Of a stretch of DNA of 64,000 nucleotides, positions 21,841 to 34,790 are shown piece by piece. The stretch covers positions 1-64,000 of the forward strand of contig JAMKCH010088448.1 in assembly GCA_023653785.1 (NCBI GenBank), in the 5' to 3' direction. The notes below the pieces were generated by a model that saw only the letters and a list, made by a program, of their open reading frames with translations, searched no databases and was not told the origin of the DNA. A program made the translations under genes and the position numbers. Source of the stretch: Ophioderma brevispina. Taxonomy: Eukaryota > Echinodermata > Ophiuroidea > Amphilepidida > Ophiodermatidae. Positions within the stretch are counted from its first letter, which is position 1, and every line of letters begins with the position of its first letter.

Positions 21841-22672
21841 ACCCCCCCCCACTTTGTGAAGAGTACACTTAGGGCAAATTCATATCTGCAACTGGGACCC
21901 CCCACCCAGCCAAACGGCACGAGCAGCCCTTCGTCATGATAAGAGGTAAAGCTCCGGATTTGTAAAAAGTGAGTACACTGCTGTTGGCTTTATCATCTAC
22001 TAAGAAATGACTTAGAAAGACACTTAAAATGCGTACACTTAAACACAGAGCATCTTTATTAGGTTAGTAGTAATTACATAAGGCGACGTTTACGTATAGG
22101 AATGGACAATTGATGTAATATTTAATTACTTGTTTAATTTTGCCTTTGTGAGCCTTTGATGAAGTCTCTCATGAGATTCAAAACATCAGTCTCCATATGC
22201 TAATATGTTTATTATTATGTAGTTATTTATTTAGCAATTTAGTTATTGGTTTAAGGTAATTTTTCTATAAACTACCCCCTAGGATCCCTCTCATAAAGAA
22301 AAGCACAGATAAAAAAAGGACCGGGTAGTCCTTGGCAACCGCGGAATTAAAATTTTGAAGTGTACAACACTAACGATATACTTTCCCAACTTCATCGGTG
22401 AAGTATTCGAACATTTTGGACTCACCAAATTTCAAACCTCAAAGTGGGCTTTAATTAGTAAAATATTAATTACCCATTACTTATGACGTATTTGCAAAAT
22501 CTTAAATGTCCGCATCACATAACGAAGAATTTACGAAAATCTATTCTGCACAGGTCATATCAATCGTATCGATTTTGAAAGTATTCACCGTTTCACATAG
22601 AGAACTTCCCTCGTATTTGTGCGACCGAATGTTTAGTTTCCATGGTAGAGGTGTTATTTTGTCGTTTTCACA

Positions 22673-22972
22673 TTAAAATTAATAATAATAATAATAATAC
22701 CCGACATTTGAAAGCAGCCTTTGCCAAGGATTCAAAGCGTTGCCTATTATTATTACGAGCCGTCAGGAAATCTCCCAATGATTTCGCTTCATCTAGGTCC
22801 GGCTCAGCTGGCCAAGGCACAATCCTATCAGCACTTAGATGTAATATTTCCCCATAAACATGGCTACCCGAAATCGCTTGGGTCGACGAAGCAAGGGAGG
22901 TAAAGTGCCTTTGCCCAAAGGCACAACACATTTGGCACGCGGGGCTCGAACCCACAAACCTTTGGATCATGG
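22673..22972 (-). mobile_element. SINE in unit 1
   Basis: On the minus strand it reads gtgggttcgagccccgcgtg (box B of a tRNA-like head; box A missing), then a CORE-like phrase gtgcctttgggcaaaggcac with tttacctc, then agtgctgataggattgtgcc, ending in (att)n. It is 5'-truncated. Insertion is inferred from the empty site in unit 3. Confidence 0.8.
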
Positions 22973-24504
22973 TAAACTGTTCAAATGCGTTCGCTAGAAA
23001 ACGACGTATTGCGGGACGTGTGTGCTTATTGTATACGTTGATGAAACAGCTAGCTGTCGTTTGTCGTGACGTATTATTCAACATCTTTTTGCAATATAAA
23101 TAAAATGGAAAGTTGAATTAATAGACTTTATATAAACCATTTGGCGAATTTCCACTAGGTTGTAAAGGGATTAGCAGCAACTTATACGAGAGATCGAAAA
23201 AGTGGAAATGCAATTTTAACATTAGAAACCAGGACCTTAAGTGTGAACAATTCCATAACCCCCAACTGCTGAGGAATTCGCTCCATACCGTTTCCGTAAA
23301 GAGAAATACAGCAGATGCCACCCCATATCAAAATCTACCCCCACAATTAAACAGCTGATGTGGATTGCCTGGTACAGAAATACAACACAGATCAAAAAAG
23401 TTTGAGTCAAACTGTATTGATATGGTTCTCAATATAGCGCGTCTTATTAACACTCTGGGATATTCGCCGGAGGAAAGGCTTTTTTTTTATCTCAAACGTC
23501 GGATTTTAGATATGCAGTATAGAAATTACAAGCAGAAATCACGCATATAAAAGGTACATGCATGTTTTAAGCAATCATCATTATCGTCAATTATGAATCT
23601 GTAGTACCAGCACAACTTAAGGTTTGGACGTTGTACTTTTATTAACATCGAACTCAATCCAATAATTAAAAAAATGTAGTAAAATGCCGTTGCTTACCCC
23701 CTGTGTTGAAATTAATTAAAAAACAAACACTTTCGCTTTTCAAAATAGATTAAACCATTCACAATTTAGAGGAAGCTTTCAAAACCAAGGTTTTTGAGAG
23801 GAGTTCTAACACACAAAAGAACACACACAAACAAGCAAGAAACAAAACACATGTGGCTCGCTGCATTGGAGTTACGCCTCAAGTTACAGTGTTTTATAGT
23901 CTTTAGTCATCTTAAAAAGGCGATCAAACATTGAGTTCAAACTTTACAGAACAACCCTAGATTAGAATGGCCCACTCAAAAAAAAATATCGCAAATTTAG
24001 AAACACCGCGTTGCTGTGACTTGTAACTGACCTTTAAATTATTCCATTCTTTGCGTTCAACGGGTTGTTGGATTTTGATCATTGGGTGGTAGCGAGCAGT
24101 CCTCTTTGTTGATTATAGTCATAAGAATCGCGAAATTACCTTAAATTAATACATCGTTAAAGAATATGAGAACAAACGGTAGGATTTTGGGAATGGTACT
24201 CTCTTTATGCCGAATTGAAACCGTTGATACACCTAGTATTTTTGCGTGAAGAACTCAGCCTCAACTTGTTCTTCCACTTAAATAAATGCATCCGCCTTGG
24301 TTTCAAATAGTCGTACAAAGAGAGTACCGGTCCTAGGAATCTAGGTTTCGGATTAGTTTCGACACTAGGCGTCCGTACGCCCAGTCTCCAAAACCGTTAA
24401 TCAGGATTCAAAAAACTAGGTCCTAAAAGCTAAAGTTAACTAATACTAAGTGACTCGTACCCTGTATTTTGGGGACTCTCCAATAATAACATACATCGCA
24501 GGGT

Positions 24505-24720
24505 TCACGGTCTTAGGACTCTATTGTACTGTGAGGTAGTGCAAGGACCCTAAACTATGCTATGCAGTCCTAAGACCCTTTGTGGGTACGTTACTGGATG
24601 TGGTGTCCAAGGACCCTTAACTGTGCTGTGCTGTCTTAGGTTGTCGTGGTGTATGTCCTAGGGCACTACACGTTTAGTAGTCCGAGGACCCTAAGGTAAC
24701 TGTGATTTTGTTACGTGCTA
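24505..24720 (+). repeat. ~55 bp sub-repeats within the unit (copies at 29000-29210 and 33160-33370)
   Basis: About four units combine gtactgtgatgtggtgtcc, aaggaccctaaact, gtgctgtgctgtcctag and the palindrome-like gtcctaggac. All three large units carry the block at the same place. Confidence 0.65.
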
Positions 24721-25620
24721 CAATGGCCGTTCGCTCAACATATAAGCTTAATACTACAATAGGCCAGTACTGTTTTAAAATGTCGGAAAATGCCCTTAAT
24801 TATATAGAAAAGTGATGTCAGTTTCACGATGGAATTGTAGATGTTATGTTTTCTCAGGGTCGTATATAAAAATAAGGATAGCGCTTTCTTCCATTAAATG
24901 GCACTTGGACAGCAAATTTTATGGCAAATGTACTCATAGCTCATTAATTCCCACCTCTATGGCCACTATCAGCCACAGAGACTATTAGCATCTCGTGAGG
25001 GGACATTTCGAAGCACTTTACGTTTAGTGATCATATTGAAATAAACTTCGTGTTACCATAATGTTGAAATCTGGTTCTTTGGGACAGTTATCTTCTACTT
25101 TGCCAGATATTCTTGTCTTCATCCGGGGAAAGTTTAAATAATATAACTCTATCGCTAAAGCTGTCCGGTTCATAGATACGGTTGGTGAGTGTGTGCCCTA
25201 ACATCTGGAATCTAAGTTTTTGAACAGCATCGCGTGATTATTTAAGAGCATTGCTGGTAACAGCAAATTTCTTAAAACAATTTTACTTCTACAGCAAAAC
25301 ATTAACAGCGAGTAAAAAATGGACCCCCCGGCATTGCGCTGCCATTTTGCATCGTTAAAATTTTTCTCAACATGTCGTATGAAAGGAAGCTCTATTTTAA
25401 CAGGTTAACATTTCCTGCCAAATGATTCCATCACTCAATGTATATGTGCCGTATTGTGCACGCGTTTTAAAATGTCAAACTGAAGCAATATGGCTCATAC
25501 GAGAATGATGTTATTACCGGTTATCCGCAGTTATCTTCTTTTGGCCTTCATAATGGTTACGAGCGGAATGATAAACGGCGACGGGGTAGTGTAACCGTTG
25601 TAACATGCCACACATATACA

Positions 25621-26194
25621 CGGCACAAAAAGTATCTCGGCATGTTTTTCGATCAGTATGTGCCAAAGACAGACCTTTTTAACATTAGTTTTCGAAATAT
25701 ACCTTTTGTTGCGTATGCTTGGTCTTTCATTTAACAACCTCGCTTGTAAAAAAGCGTGCAAAAAATGGCTGAGATAGCAGTACCAAAAGACGCAAACCCC
25801 ACAAAACCAAAAGTGCAAATTTTGGATTTTTCAATGGTCACCTGTGTGGTTTCAACGAAATAATCGTGTGTTGATTTTACCCAAAGAGGTTTCCGACTGA
25901 ATGAGCGAGAAAGCCTACTTGCAATATTGATTGTGGTCCGCGTGCGTGTCTCAGTGTTCCCAGTACATGCAATGTCATTGAAAAATCCAAAACCTGCAAC
26001 TTTTTGGTTTTGGGTTTTGCGTCTTTCGGCAGTTCTATCTCAGCTATTTCTGCACGATTTTTACATGCCAGGCTATTAAAGGAAAGAGCAAGCCATAAGA
26101 AACAAAATGTGTATATTTCGAAAACTTCAAAATGGTCTGCACGTTGGTACTTACAATACTGATCGAAAAACATGGCGAGATACTTTTTGTGCCG
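25621..26194. mobile_element. Palindromic MITE (GGCACAAAAAGTATCTCGG ends) at the unit 1/2 junction
   Basis: The left half (cggcacaaaaagtatctcgg, catgtttttcgatcagtat...) is repeated in reverse complement by the right half out to ~26194, over ~280 bp per arm with almost no loop. Paired inner blocks include atggctgagatag, gacgcaaac-ccac-aaacca and ttggatttttcaatg. Non-coding. Confidence 0.85.
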
Positions 26195-27134
26195 GATGTA
26201 GTATGTTTTACAGATGAAACGTCATTATAATATTGTTTAAATGGCATTTTGTGCGGCCATTTTGAAAACTCCCTGTAGTCGAAAAATGCCGGAGTAGCAA
26301 AAGTCTAGCACCTCACTTTTTTTTGTATGTCTGATGGTCTAGTCCGATTACTGTGAAGAGGTTACTCTTAGGTCACTTCTCATGCACACTGACCCCACCC
26401 CAGCCAACGCACAGCAGCCCTTCGTCATGTAAGAGGTAAAGCTGTATTTGTAAAAGTGAGTAACTGAAACTGCTGTTTGGCTTTAATCTATCTACTAAGA
26501 AATGACTTAGAACGCACTTTAAATGCGTACTAAAAAGCATTTTTTATTAGGTTATATTAATTACATAAGGGACGTTTACGTATAGGAATGGACAATTGTG
26601 TTTATCTTTAAATGTACTTGTATTAATTTTGCCTTGATGAAGCCTGTGATGCAGTCTCTCATGAGATCAAAACTCATGTCTTCATATTAGTATATAGTTT
26701 ATTTCTTTATGTTCGTTATTTATTTATCAATTTAGTTATTGGTTATAGTTATTTAAACTTTAGGATCCCTCTCATAAAGAAAAGCACAGATAAAAAAAGG
26801 ACCGGGTAGTCCTTTCAACCGCTGAATTAATTTTTGACAGTTTTACAACTAACGAATCTTCTTCTTCCACTCATTGACGTATTTCTACATTTTGGACTCA
26901 CCAATTTCAAACCTCAAGGGCTTAATTAGTAAATATTAATTACTTTATACTTTATTTGCACAATCTTAAATATGTCCGCATCACTAAACACGTATTTATC
27001 GAAAATTCGTTATACCTGCCAGGGCTCTATCACATCGTATCTGCATTTTGAAAGTATTCACCGTTTCACATAGCGATGTTTTGTGCGAACGATTTTTAGT
27101 TTCTGGTAGAGTTGTTATTTTAGTCGTTTTTCAC

Positions 27135-27438
27135 ATAATAATGAATAATAATATATACCGACATTTGTAAATCGGCCTTTGCCCCAGGATTCAAGCGCTT
27201 TTGCCTATTATTATTTACGTCTTGCCGTCATGAAATCGCACAATCATTTCGCTTCATCTCATCTAGGCCCGGCAGCTGGCCAAGCGCAAAATCCTATCAG
27301 CACTTAGATTGTAATCCCCATACATCTACCTCGAAATCGCTTGGTCGGGGACGAAGCAAAGTGAGGTAAGTGCCTTGCCCAGTGCACAACACATTGTGCC
27401 ACAAAGCGTGGGACTCGAACCCCACCTTTGGATCATGA
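27135..27438 (-). mobile_element. SINE in unit 2
   Basis: Same insertion as in unit 1: same position, orientation, box B (gggttcgagtcc) and (att)n end. It descends from a single insertion before the unit was duplicated. Confidence 0.8.
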
Positions 27439-30120
27439 GTAACTGTTTCAAATGCGTGTCGCATAACGACGTATTTTCGGGACGTGTTTGTTATTTATAC
27501 GTTAACCTGCTAGTCTGTCGTTTGTCGTGTAACTTATTTTATTCAACTCTCTTTTTTTTCGTCGCACATATAAATAAATGGTAAGTTGAGTTAATATACG
27601 TTTACTAATTCTAACTTATTTAGGCGAATTTCCACTAGGTTGTAAAGGGATTAGCAGCGATTTTTATACGAGAGATCTGAAAAATGTGGAAATGCAATTT
27701 TTTAAACTTATAAACCGGTATAGTTGACCAATTCCATTAAAACTGCTGAGGGAAATGTTCATAAATATAAACACCGTGTTCCTGTACATAGACATACAGC
27801 AATGGCATATCAAAATCTACACTAAAAGCTTATGTGGAGTGCACGGGGTCACCGGAAAACCACAGATCAAAAATGGTTTGAGGTCAAACTGTTTGATCAT
27901 GGTGCTCAATCTCGCGCCGGTAAAAACTCTGGGAATTATTCGCCGGAAAGGCTTTGTTTTTTTTTATCTCAAGTCGGAATTTGAGATCTGCACGTATAGA
28001 AATTACAGAATCCATAAAAGTACTGTCATGGGTGTCTTTAGCCGTCATCATTCATAGTCAATTATGACAAAGTCTGTAGTAAACCAAGCACAACTCTACG
28101 GTTTGGACGTTGTACTTTTATTAACGAACTCAATCCAATAATTAAAACAATGTAAAATGGGCCGTAGTGTTACCACCCAATGTGGTGAAATAATAAAAAA
28201 AAAAACACTTTCGCAGTTGTCAAAATAGATTAAACCAGTCACATTTTTTAGAGGCAGCTTCAAAACGCAATGTTTTTGAGAGGAGTTCTACCCACACAAA
28301 AACACACAAACAGAGCAAGAAACAAAAACATGTGGCTCGCTGCATTGGAGTTACGCCTCAAGTTACAAAGTGTTTAATATTCGTAGTCATCTTCAAAAAT
28401 AAGCGATCAAACATTGAGTTCAACGTAACTTACAACCCTAGAATGGAAATGGCCCACTCAAAAAATATGCAAATTTAGAACACCGCGTTGCTATGCTTTA
28501 CTGACCTTTTAACTTATTCCGCTTCTTTGTGTCCAACGGGTTGTTCGGATTTTATCATGGGTGGGTAGCAGTGTCCTCTTTGTTGTATTATAGTCATAAG
28601 AATCGCGAAATTAACCATTAAATTATAAATCTGTTTTAAGAAGAGAACAACGGTATGATTTTGGGAATGGTACTCTCTTTATGCCGAATTGAAACCGTGT
28701 TGATTAACCATTAGGTATTTTGCGTGAAAGAACCAGCCTCCAACCTTGTTCTTCCCTATTTAAATAATTGCATCGCCTTGGTTTCAAATCGTCGTAAAGA
28801 GAGTACCGGTCTAGACTCTAGGTTTTCGGATATTTTCGGACACTATGCCTCCGTGACGCCCCAGTCTCCGAAACGTTATCATATTCAAACATTGTGTCCT
28901 AAAAGCTAAGTTAACTAATACGTAATGTGACTCGTACCCTGTATTTTGGGGACTCTCGCCTTGCCAATTCATAACATACATCGCAGGGTTCACGGTCTTA
29001 GGACTCTATTGTACTGTGATGTAGTTTCCCAGGACCCTAAAAACTATGCTAATGCCGTCCTAAGAGACACTGTGGTACGTACTGTGATGTGGTGTCCAAG
29101 GACCCTTAACTGTGCTGTTGCATGTCTGTATGGGTACTGTGGTGTAGGTGTCCTAGGACACTACGTTTTGAGCGTCCTAGGACCTAAGGTACTTGGGTAA
29201 CGTGCAAATGGGGCTTCGCTAACCATTCAGCTTATATACTACTAACTATGCTGCAGTAACTGTTTTAAATGTTCTGAAATGCACTGAATTATATTTAGAA
29301 AGTGATGTCATGTCACGATTGACCTTGAGACTGTTATGTTTTCTCAGGTAGTAAACATATATAAGAGCTTTCTCAAATTAAATGGCACTCTGGACCACAC
29401 ATTTGAGGCAATTACACTCCTACTCATTATTCCCACCGTCTATTGCCCACTATCAGCCACACGACTATTTAGCATCTCGTGCTGGACATTTCGATGCACT
29501 TTAACGTTTAGTGATCCTATTATAAATAAACTTTTCTGTTACCATAATGTTGAAAACTGTTCTTTGGTGAATTTATCTTCTACTTTGCCAGATATTCTTG
29601 TAATGCCAGTCCGGAAAGTTTTAAATATGCTAAGACTATCGCTAATCTTGTCCGAACACAAAGTTTTCATAGACTACTGTTGTGAGTGTTTGCCCTAACC
29701 GCTTGAATGCTCAGTTTTTAAAGCAAATCGCGTTTTTTATTAAGAGCATTGCATGTTAACAGACACAAAATTTTCTTAAAATTTGAAAACGTTCACACAA
29801 GCAAAAAATTAACAGCGAGTAAAAAACTGGACCCTTATTGCGCTTGCCCATTTTGGCAATCGTTAAATATCTCTTTCGTATGAAGGAAAGCTTATGTTGA
29901 ACAGGTTTGATTCTCTCTACAAATGAGTGTCCATCACTCAATTTATATGTGCCGTTTGTGACGCGTTATAATGTCAAACTGAAGCAATATCGGCTATACG
30001 ATAATTATGTTATACGGTATCCCCGCATTTATTGGCCTTCATTAATGGTACTACGGCGGCGAATGATAAACGGCGACGTGGGTACTGTAACGTGGTAACA
30101 TCACCCTAATACAACAAAAA

Positions 30121-30689
30121 ACCTGGCACAAAAAGTATCTCGGCAGTTTTTCGATCGTATTGTGCCAAAGTCAGACCCTTTTAAAAGTTTCGAAATCATA
30201 CATTGTGCGTTGGGCCTTGTTCTTTTTCATTTAACAAACACCTCGCTGTAAAAAGCGTGCCAAAATGGCTGATATAGAAGTACACCAAAAGACGCAAACC
30301 CCACAAACCAAATGTTGCAATTTTTGGATTTGTTCAATGGTCACTGTGTGGTGTAACGCAAGAATGACGTGTGGTATTGGTTTAACACAAAGAATGTTTT
30401 CGACTGAATGAGCGAGAAAAGCCTACTTGCAATCTTGATTGTGGTCCGCGTGTTCGTGTCCAATACACTGCCATGTAATTGACATCCAAAATGGCAACTT
30501 TTGGTTTGGGTTTTGCGTCTTTCGGCCCGTGTCAGTCTCAAGCCATTTCTGCACGATTTTTTACATGCCAGGTATTAAATGAAAGAGCAAGCCATAATAA
30601 CAAAATGTGTATTTCGAAAACTTCAAAATGGTCTGACTATTGTGTACAATTCTGATCGAAAAACATGCCGAGATACTTTTTGTGCCAGG
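30121..30689. mobile_element. Palindromic MITE at the unit 2/3 junction
   Basis: Same element as 25621-26194. The ends read acctggcacaaaaagtatct and its reverse complement, giving a cleaner view of the terminus. Confidence 0.85.
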
Positions 30690-30695
30690 TGGTAT

Positions 30696-33600
30696 GTTAC
30701 ATTATGAAAACGTATGATATAGTGTGGTTCAATGCATTTTGGTCGGCCATTTTGAAAACGCCCTGAGCGAAAAAAGTGCCGGAGTTCAAAAGTCTACCCT
30801 CACTTTTTTTGGTATGTCCTGATTGTCCTAGTCCCTGACTGTGAGAGAGTAACTTAGAGGGCACTTCTCATGCCACTGGGACCCACCCAGCCAACGCCTA
30901 CAGCCCTTCGTCATGTAAATGTAAAGCTGGTTTTGTAAAAGTGAGTACGTGCTGTTTGGCTTTATCATCTACTAAGAAATGACTTAGAAAGACCCGTTAA
31001 ATGCGTACTAAAAGAGATTTATTAGATGTTAAGTAATTACAATAGGGAGTTTCTATAGGAAATGGACAATTGTATGTTATAATATTTAATTACTTGTATT
31101 AATTGTGCCTTTGATGAAGCCTTGATGAGTCTCTCATGAGACAAAACTCAGTCTACATATTAAGTATAAGTTTATTATTTATTTAGTTATTTTATTTATC
31201 ATTTATATTTGTTTATAGTTATTTAAACTTTAGGATCCCTCTCATAAAGAAAAGCCAGATAAAAAAAAAAGGAATCCGGGTAGTCCTTGGCACCGCGGAA
31301 TTTATTTTTTGACATGTTTTACAACTAACGATATACTTCTTGCCCCAACTCATGTTGACTATTCGACATTTTGGACCCACCAAATTTCAAACACCAAAGT
31401 GGCTTAATTAGTTAAATATTAATTACTATTAATGACGTATTTGCAAATCTTAAATTGTCCGCATCACATAACGACGTATTTTATCGAAAATCTATTCTGC
31501 ACACCGAGGTCATAATCATCGTATCCTGCATTTTGAACGTATGCACCTTTTTCACATAGCGAACGTATTTGTGCGACGAATTTTTAGTTCAATTGTAATA
31601 TTGTTATTATTTTGTCGTTTTCACATACTGACGTAACTGTTCAAATGCGTCGCATAACGACGTATTTTCTCGGGACGTGTTTGTTATTTATACGTTGAAA
31701 CTGCTATCTGGTCGTTTGTCGTGACTTATTTTATCAACATCTTTTCGCACGTATCAATAAAATGAATTGAATTATATACTTTAATATAACTAATTTGGCG
31801 AATTTTTTCCCCTAGGTTGTAGAAGCGGATTAGCACAGCGATTAGACGAGAGGAATCGAAAATGTGGAATGCAATTTTTTAAACTTATAAAAAAAAACCA
31901 GGGATGAAGTTTGTACAATTCCATTAAACTGCTGAGGAATTTTTCATAAGAACCTTTTCGCTGGAAATATACCTACAGCAATGGCATCTCAATCATACAC
32001 TAAACAGCTGATTGTGGATGGCACGGGTACAGAAGAACACAGATCAAAATGTTTTGGGTCAAACTGTTATTTATCATGGTGCTCAATATCTGCGCTTAAA
32101 CCTGGGATATTCGCCGGGAAGGCTTTTTTTTTTTATCTCAAGTTCGAATTTAGATATGCACGTAGAGAAATTACAGCATCAATAAAGGTACTGTCTCTTT
32201 AGCACTTCATCATTCATAGTCAATTGATGAATCTTAGTACCAGCACAACTCCTACGGTTTGACGTTGTACTTTTATAAACGGAACTCAATGCAATAATTA
32301 AAACAATGTAAAATGCCGTATGGCTTACCGACCTGGTGTGAAATAATAAAAAAAAACACTTTCGCATTTTCAAAATAGATTAAACCATTCACAATTTTTA
32401 GAGGCACTTTCCAAACCAATGTTTTTTGCCAGCTAAAGGAGTTCTACACACAACGAAACACCAAACAAGCAAGAAACAGAAAAATGTGGCTACTGCACTG
32501 TGATTTACAGCCTACAAGGTACCAAGTGTTTTATATCTTAGTCATCGTTAAAATAGGCGATCAACCATGAGTTCAAACTTTACTATAACAACCCTTAGAA
32601 TTAGAATGGCCCACTCAAAAAAATAATCGCAAATTTAGAACACGCGTTGCTATGTTTACTGACCTTTTAATTATCCCTTTCTTCTGTGTGTCCAAACCGG
32701 GTGTTCTAGTATTGGTATCATTGGGTGGTAGCAGTCCTCTTTGTTGTATTAGTATCATAAGAATCTCGAATTACCTTAAATATAAATCTGTTGAGAATGA
32801 GACAACAGTAATGATTTTGGAAAATGGTACTCTCTTTATGCCGAATTGGAGACCGTTGTGAACCATTATATTTTGGCGTGTAAGAACTCAGCCATCACAA
32901 CCTTTTCTGTCACTTAAAATACTTGCAAATTGCATCTCCTTGGTTTCAAATCGTCGTAAAGAGAGTACCGGTCCTAGGAATCTAGGTTTTCGGATAGTTT
33001 CGTCGGACACTAGGCCGTCCCGTACTCCCAGTCTCCAAAACCGTTAATCAGGTTCAAAACTATGTGTCCTAAAAGCTAAAGTTAACTAATCTTAATGTGA
33101 CTCGTACTCCTGTATTTTGGGGACTCGTCCATTCATAACAGACTCGCAGGGTTTCACGTCTTAGGAGCTATTGTACTGTGATGTCTTGGTCCCAGGACCC
33201 TAAACTATGCTATGCAGTCCTAAGACCCCTGTGGTACGTACTGTGATGTGGTGTCCAAGGACCCCTAACTGTGCTGTGCTGTCCTTAGTGTAACTTTTTG
33301 TATGTCCTAGGACACTAAAGTTTTGAGTAGTCCGAGACCCTAAGGGTACTGGTGATTGTACGTGGGCAAATGGCGTTCGCTAACATAATCTTATATACTT
33401 ACTAACTATGCTGCATCAACTGTTTTTAAATGTCTGAAAATGCACTAATTATATTTAGAAAGTGATGGTCCTTTCACATTGACATGTAGACGGTTATGTT
33501 TCCTCAGTGTTAACCTAGCTTTCTCAATAAATGGCTTTTGGACAGTCAATTTGAGACAATTACCCTACTCATTAATTCCACCTCGATTGGCTCACTGTCA

Positions 33601-34235
33601 GCCACAAGGCGACTCATTTAGCATCTCGTGCTGGACATTTCGATGCACCTTTACGTTTTAGTGTCATATTAATAAACTTCTTGTTACCATAATGTTGAAA
33701 ATCTTGTTCTTTGGTGAATTTATATTCTACTTGTTCCATATATTTGTATTCATCCGGGAAAGTTTTAAATATGATATAGAACTACGCTAAAGCCGTCCGT
33801 TTTTTCATAGCCTACTGTGTGTGGAGTGTTTGCCCGAACATCTGGATGCTAAAGTTTTTTTGAAAAGCATCGGCGTGTTTATTAAGAGCATTGATGTTAC
33901 ACAGCACTTTGCTTAAATTTTACTTCTACAAGCAAAAATTAACAGCGAGTAAAAAAAAATGGACCCTGATTGCGCTTGCCATTTTGCATCGTTAAAATGA
34001 TCTCAAAATGTCGTATGAACGGAAAGCTTATTTTAACAGGTTACATTTCCTGCAAATGATTTCCATCACTCATTATATTGCCGTTTGTGACGCGTTTAGA
34101 ATGTCATAAACTGAAGCAAATCGGCCTATCCTATAATGAATGTTATTGAACGGTATCCCAATTTATTGACCTTCAATTAATGTGTATCGCGGAATGATAA
34201 ACGGCGACGTGGGTACGTGTAACGTGTAACAATGC
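30696..34235 (+). repeat. ~4.5 kb tandem unit 3, lacking SINE and MITE
   Basis: Collinear with units 1 and 2 but ~950 bp shorter, about the summed length of the SINE (~300) and the MITE (~570). The SINE site is empty at ~31621-31640. Homology stops at caatgcaccca, at or just before the point where the MITE begins in the other units. Confidence 0.88.
31615..31645. other. Empty SINE site in unit 3
   Basis: gtcgttttcacata is followed after a few bases by gtaactgttcaaatgcgt, the two flanks that bracket the SINE in units 1 and 2. Confidence 0.8.
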
Positions 34236-34329
34236 ACCCATAAATATTTACATGATGATAATCTGTTAAATCCATTTTTTAAAGATATTACATCGACAAA
34301 GAAATGTGTTAAATGTGTTTGCCGTTCAT

Positions 34330-34520
34330 CCTTTGGGCCCAATCCACTAACTTGGTTGAATCTCATTTGTTCCAATGTCAGTTGGTCTAATTGTCATTTG
34401 CTCTATTTTTCCATTGGTCCAATTATGACTTTGTCTACGGGCAGTTATGACATGGTTTAATGTTCTAGATTAACCAGTTGGTACAAAATAAGTTCGACCA
34501 AATGCAAACTACTTTATTAC
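34330..34520. repeat. Degenerate ttggtccaatt-rich array
   Basis: Short spaced motifs such as gttggtctaattgtcatttg, attggtccaattatgac and gttggtacaa recur. The same style of sequence returns at 37560-37860. Related dispersed repeats are suspected. Confidence 0.5.
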
Positions 34521-34554
34521 CAACTCCGTCGGCCGCGGTCCACTACTGTGCGTT

Positions 34555-34790
34555 TGCCGTCATGGATTTACTATTTGCTATGTAAAACGATACAATAGCA
34601 ATTTCAAGGTGTGAATAACAAATACGTCTCGAAATACGTCGTCATGTGACGCGTTTGCGCAATACTCACTATGGTGAATACACAAAATATCAACTCTACC
34701 TGAACTGAAAATGGGTGCACACAAATACGACCGATCACTCTATGTGAAACGAGCTGATACTTCATAAATAACAGATACGATCAGGTACTT
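34555..34790 (-). repeat. Inverted, diverged fragment of the 4.5 kb unit
   Basis: The minus strand reads gtttcacatagagtgatcgg, tcgtatttgtg, gtagagttgatattttgt and cgacgtatttcgagacgt with tttgttatt, the same order as 22590-23040 in unit 1. It lacks the SINE. It shows that part of the unit exists as an independent dispersed sequence. Confidence 0.65.

Larger units (their letters stand above)
21690..26205 (+). repeat. ~4.5 kb tandem unit 1
   Basis: Anchor points recur at constant spacing in the three units. actaagaaatgacttagaa is at ~22000, 26502 and 30972; ggatccctctcataaagaaa at ~22282, 26763 and 31233; ttacgcctcaagttac at ~23871, 28352 and (degraded) 32503; aacggcgacg near 25574, 30069 and 34200. 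No frame is conserved between units and I recognise no protein domain. This unit carries the SINE (22673-22972) and ends in the palindromic MITE (25621-26194). Confidence 0.88.
26206..30695 (+). repeat. ~4.5 kb tandem unit 2
   Basis: Collinear with unit 1 from the gaaacgtcat...ccattttgaaaac start to the MITE at 30121-30689. The SINE is at 27135-27438. It differs from unit 1 chiefly by 1-3 base indels. Confidence 0.88.

Noticed and set aside
22668..23084. 138-codon minus-strand frame in tandem unit 1 as a gene
   Set aside because: It is mostly the SINE in the minus orientation and is not open in unit 2.
29336..29698. 120-codon plus-strand frame in tandem unit 2 as a gene
   Set aside because: The equivalent positions in units 1 and 3 are broken by stops and indels, and no motif is recognisable.
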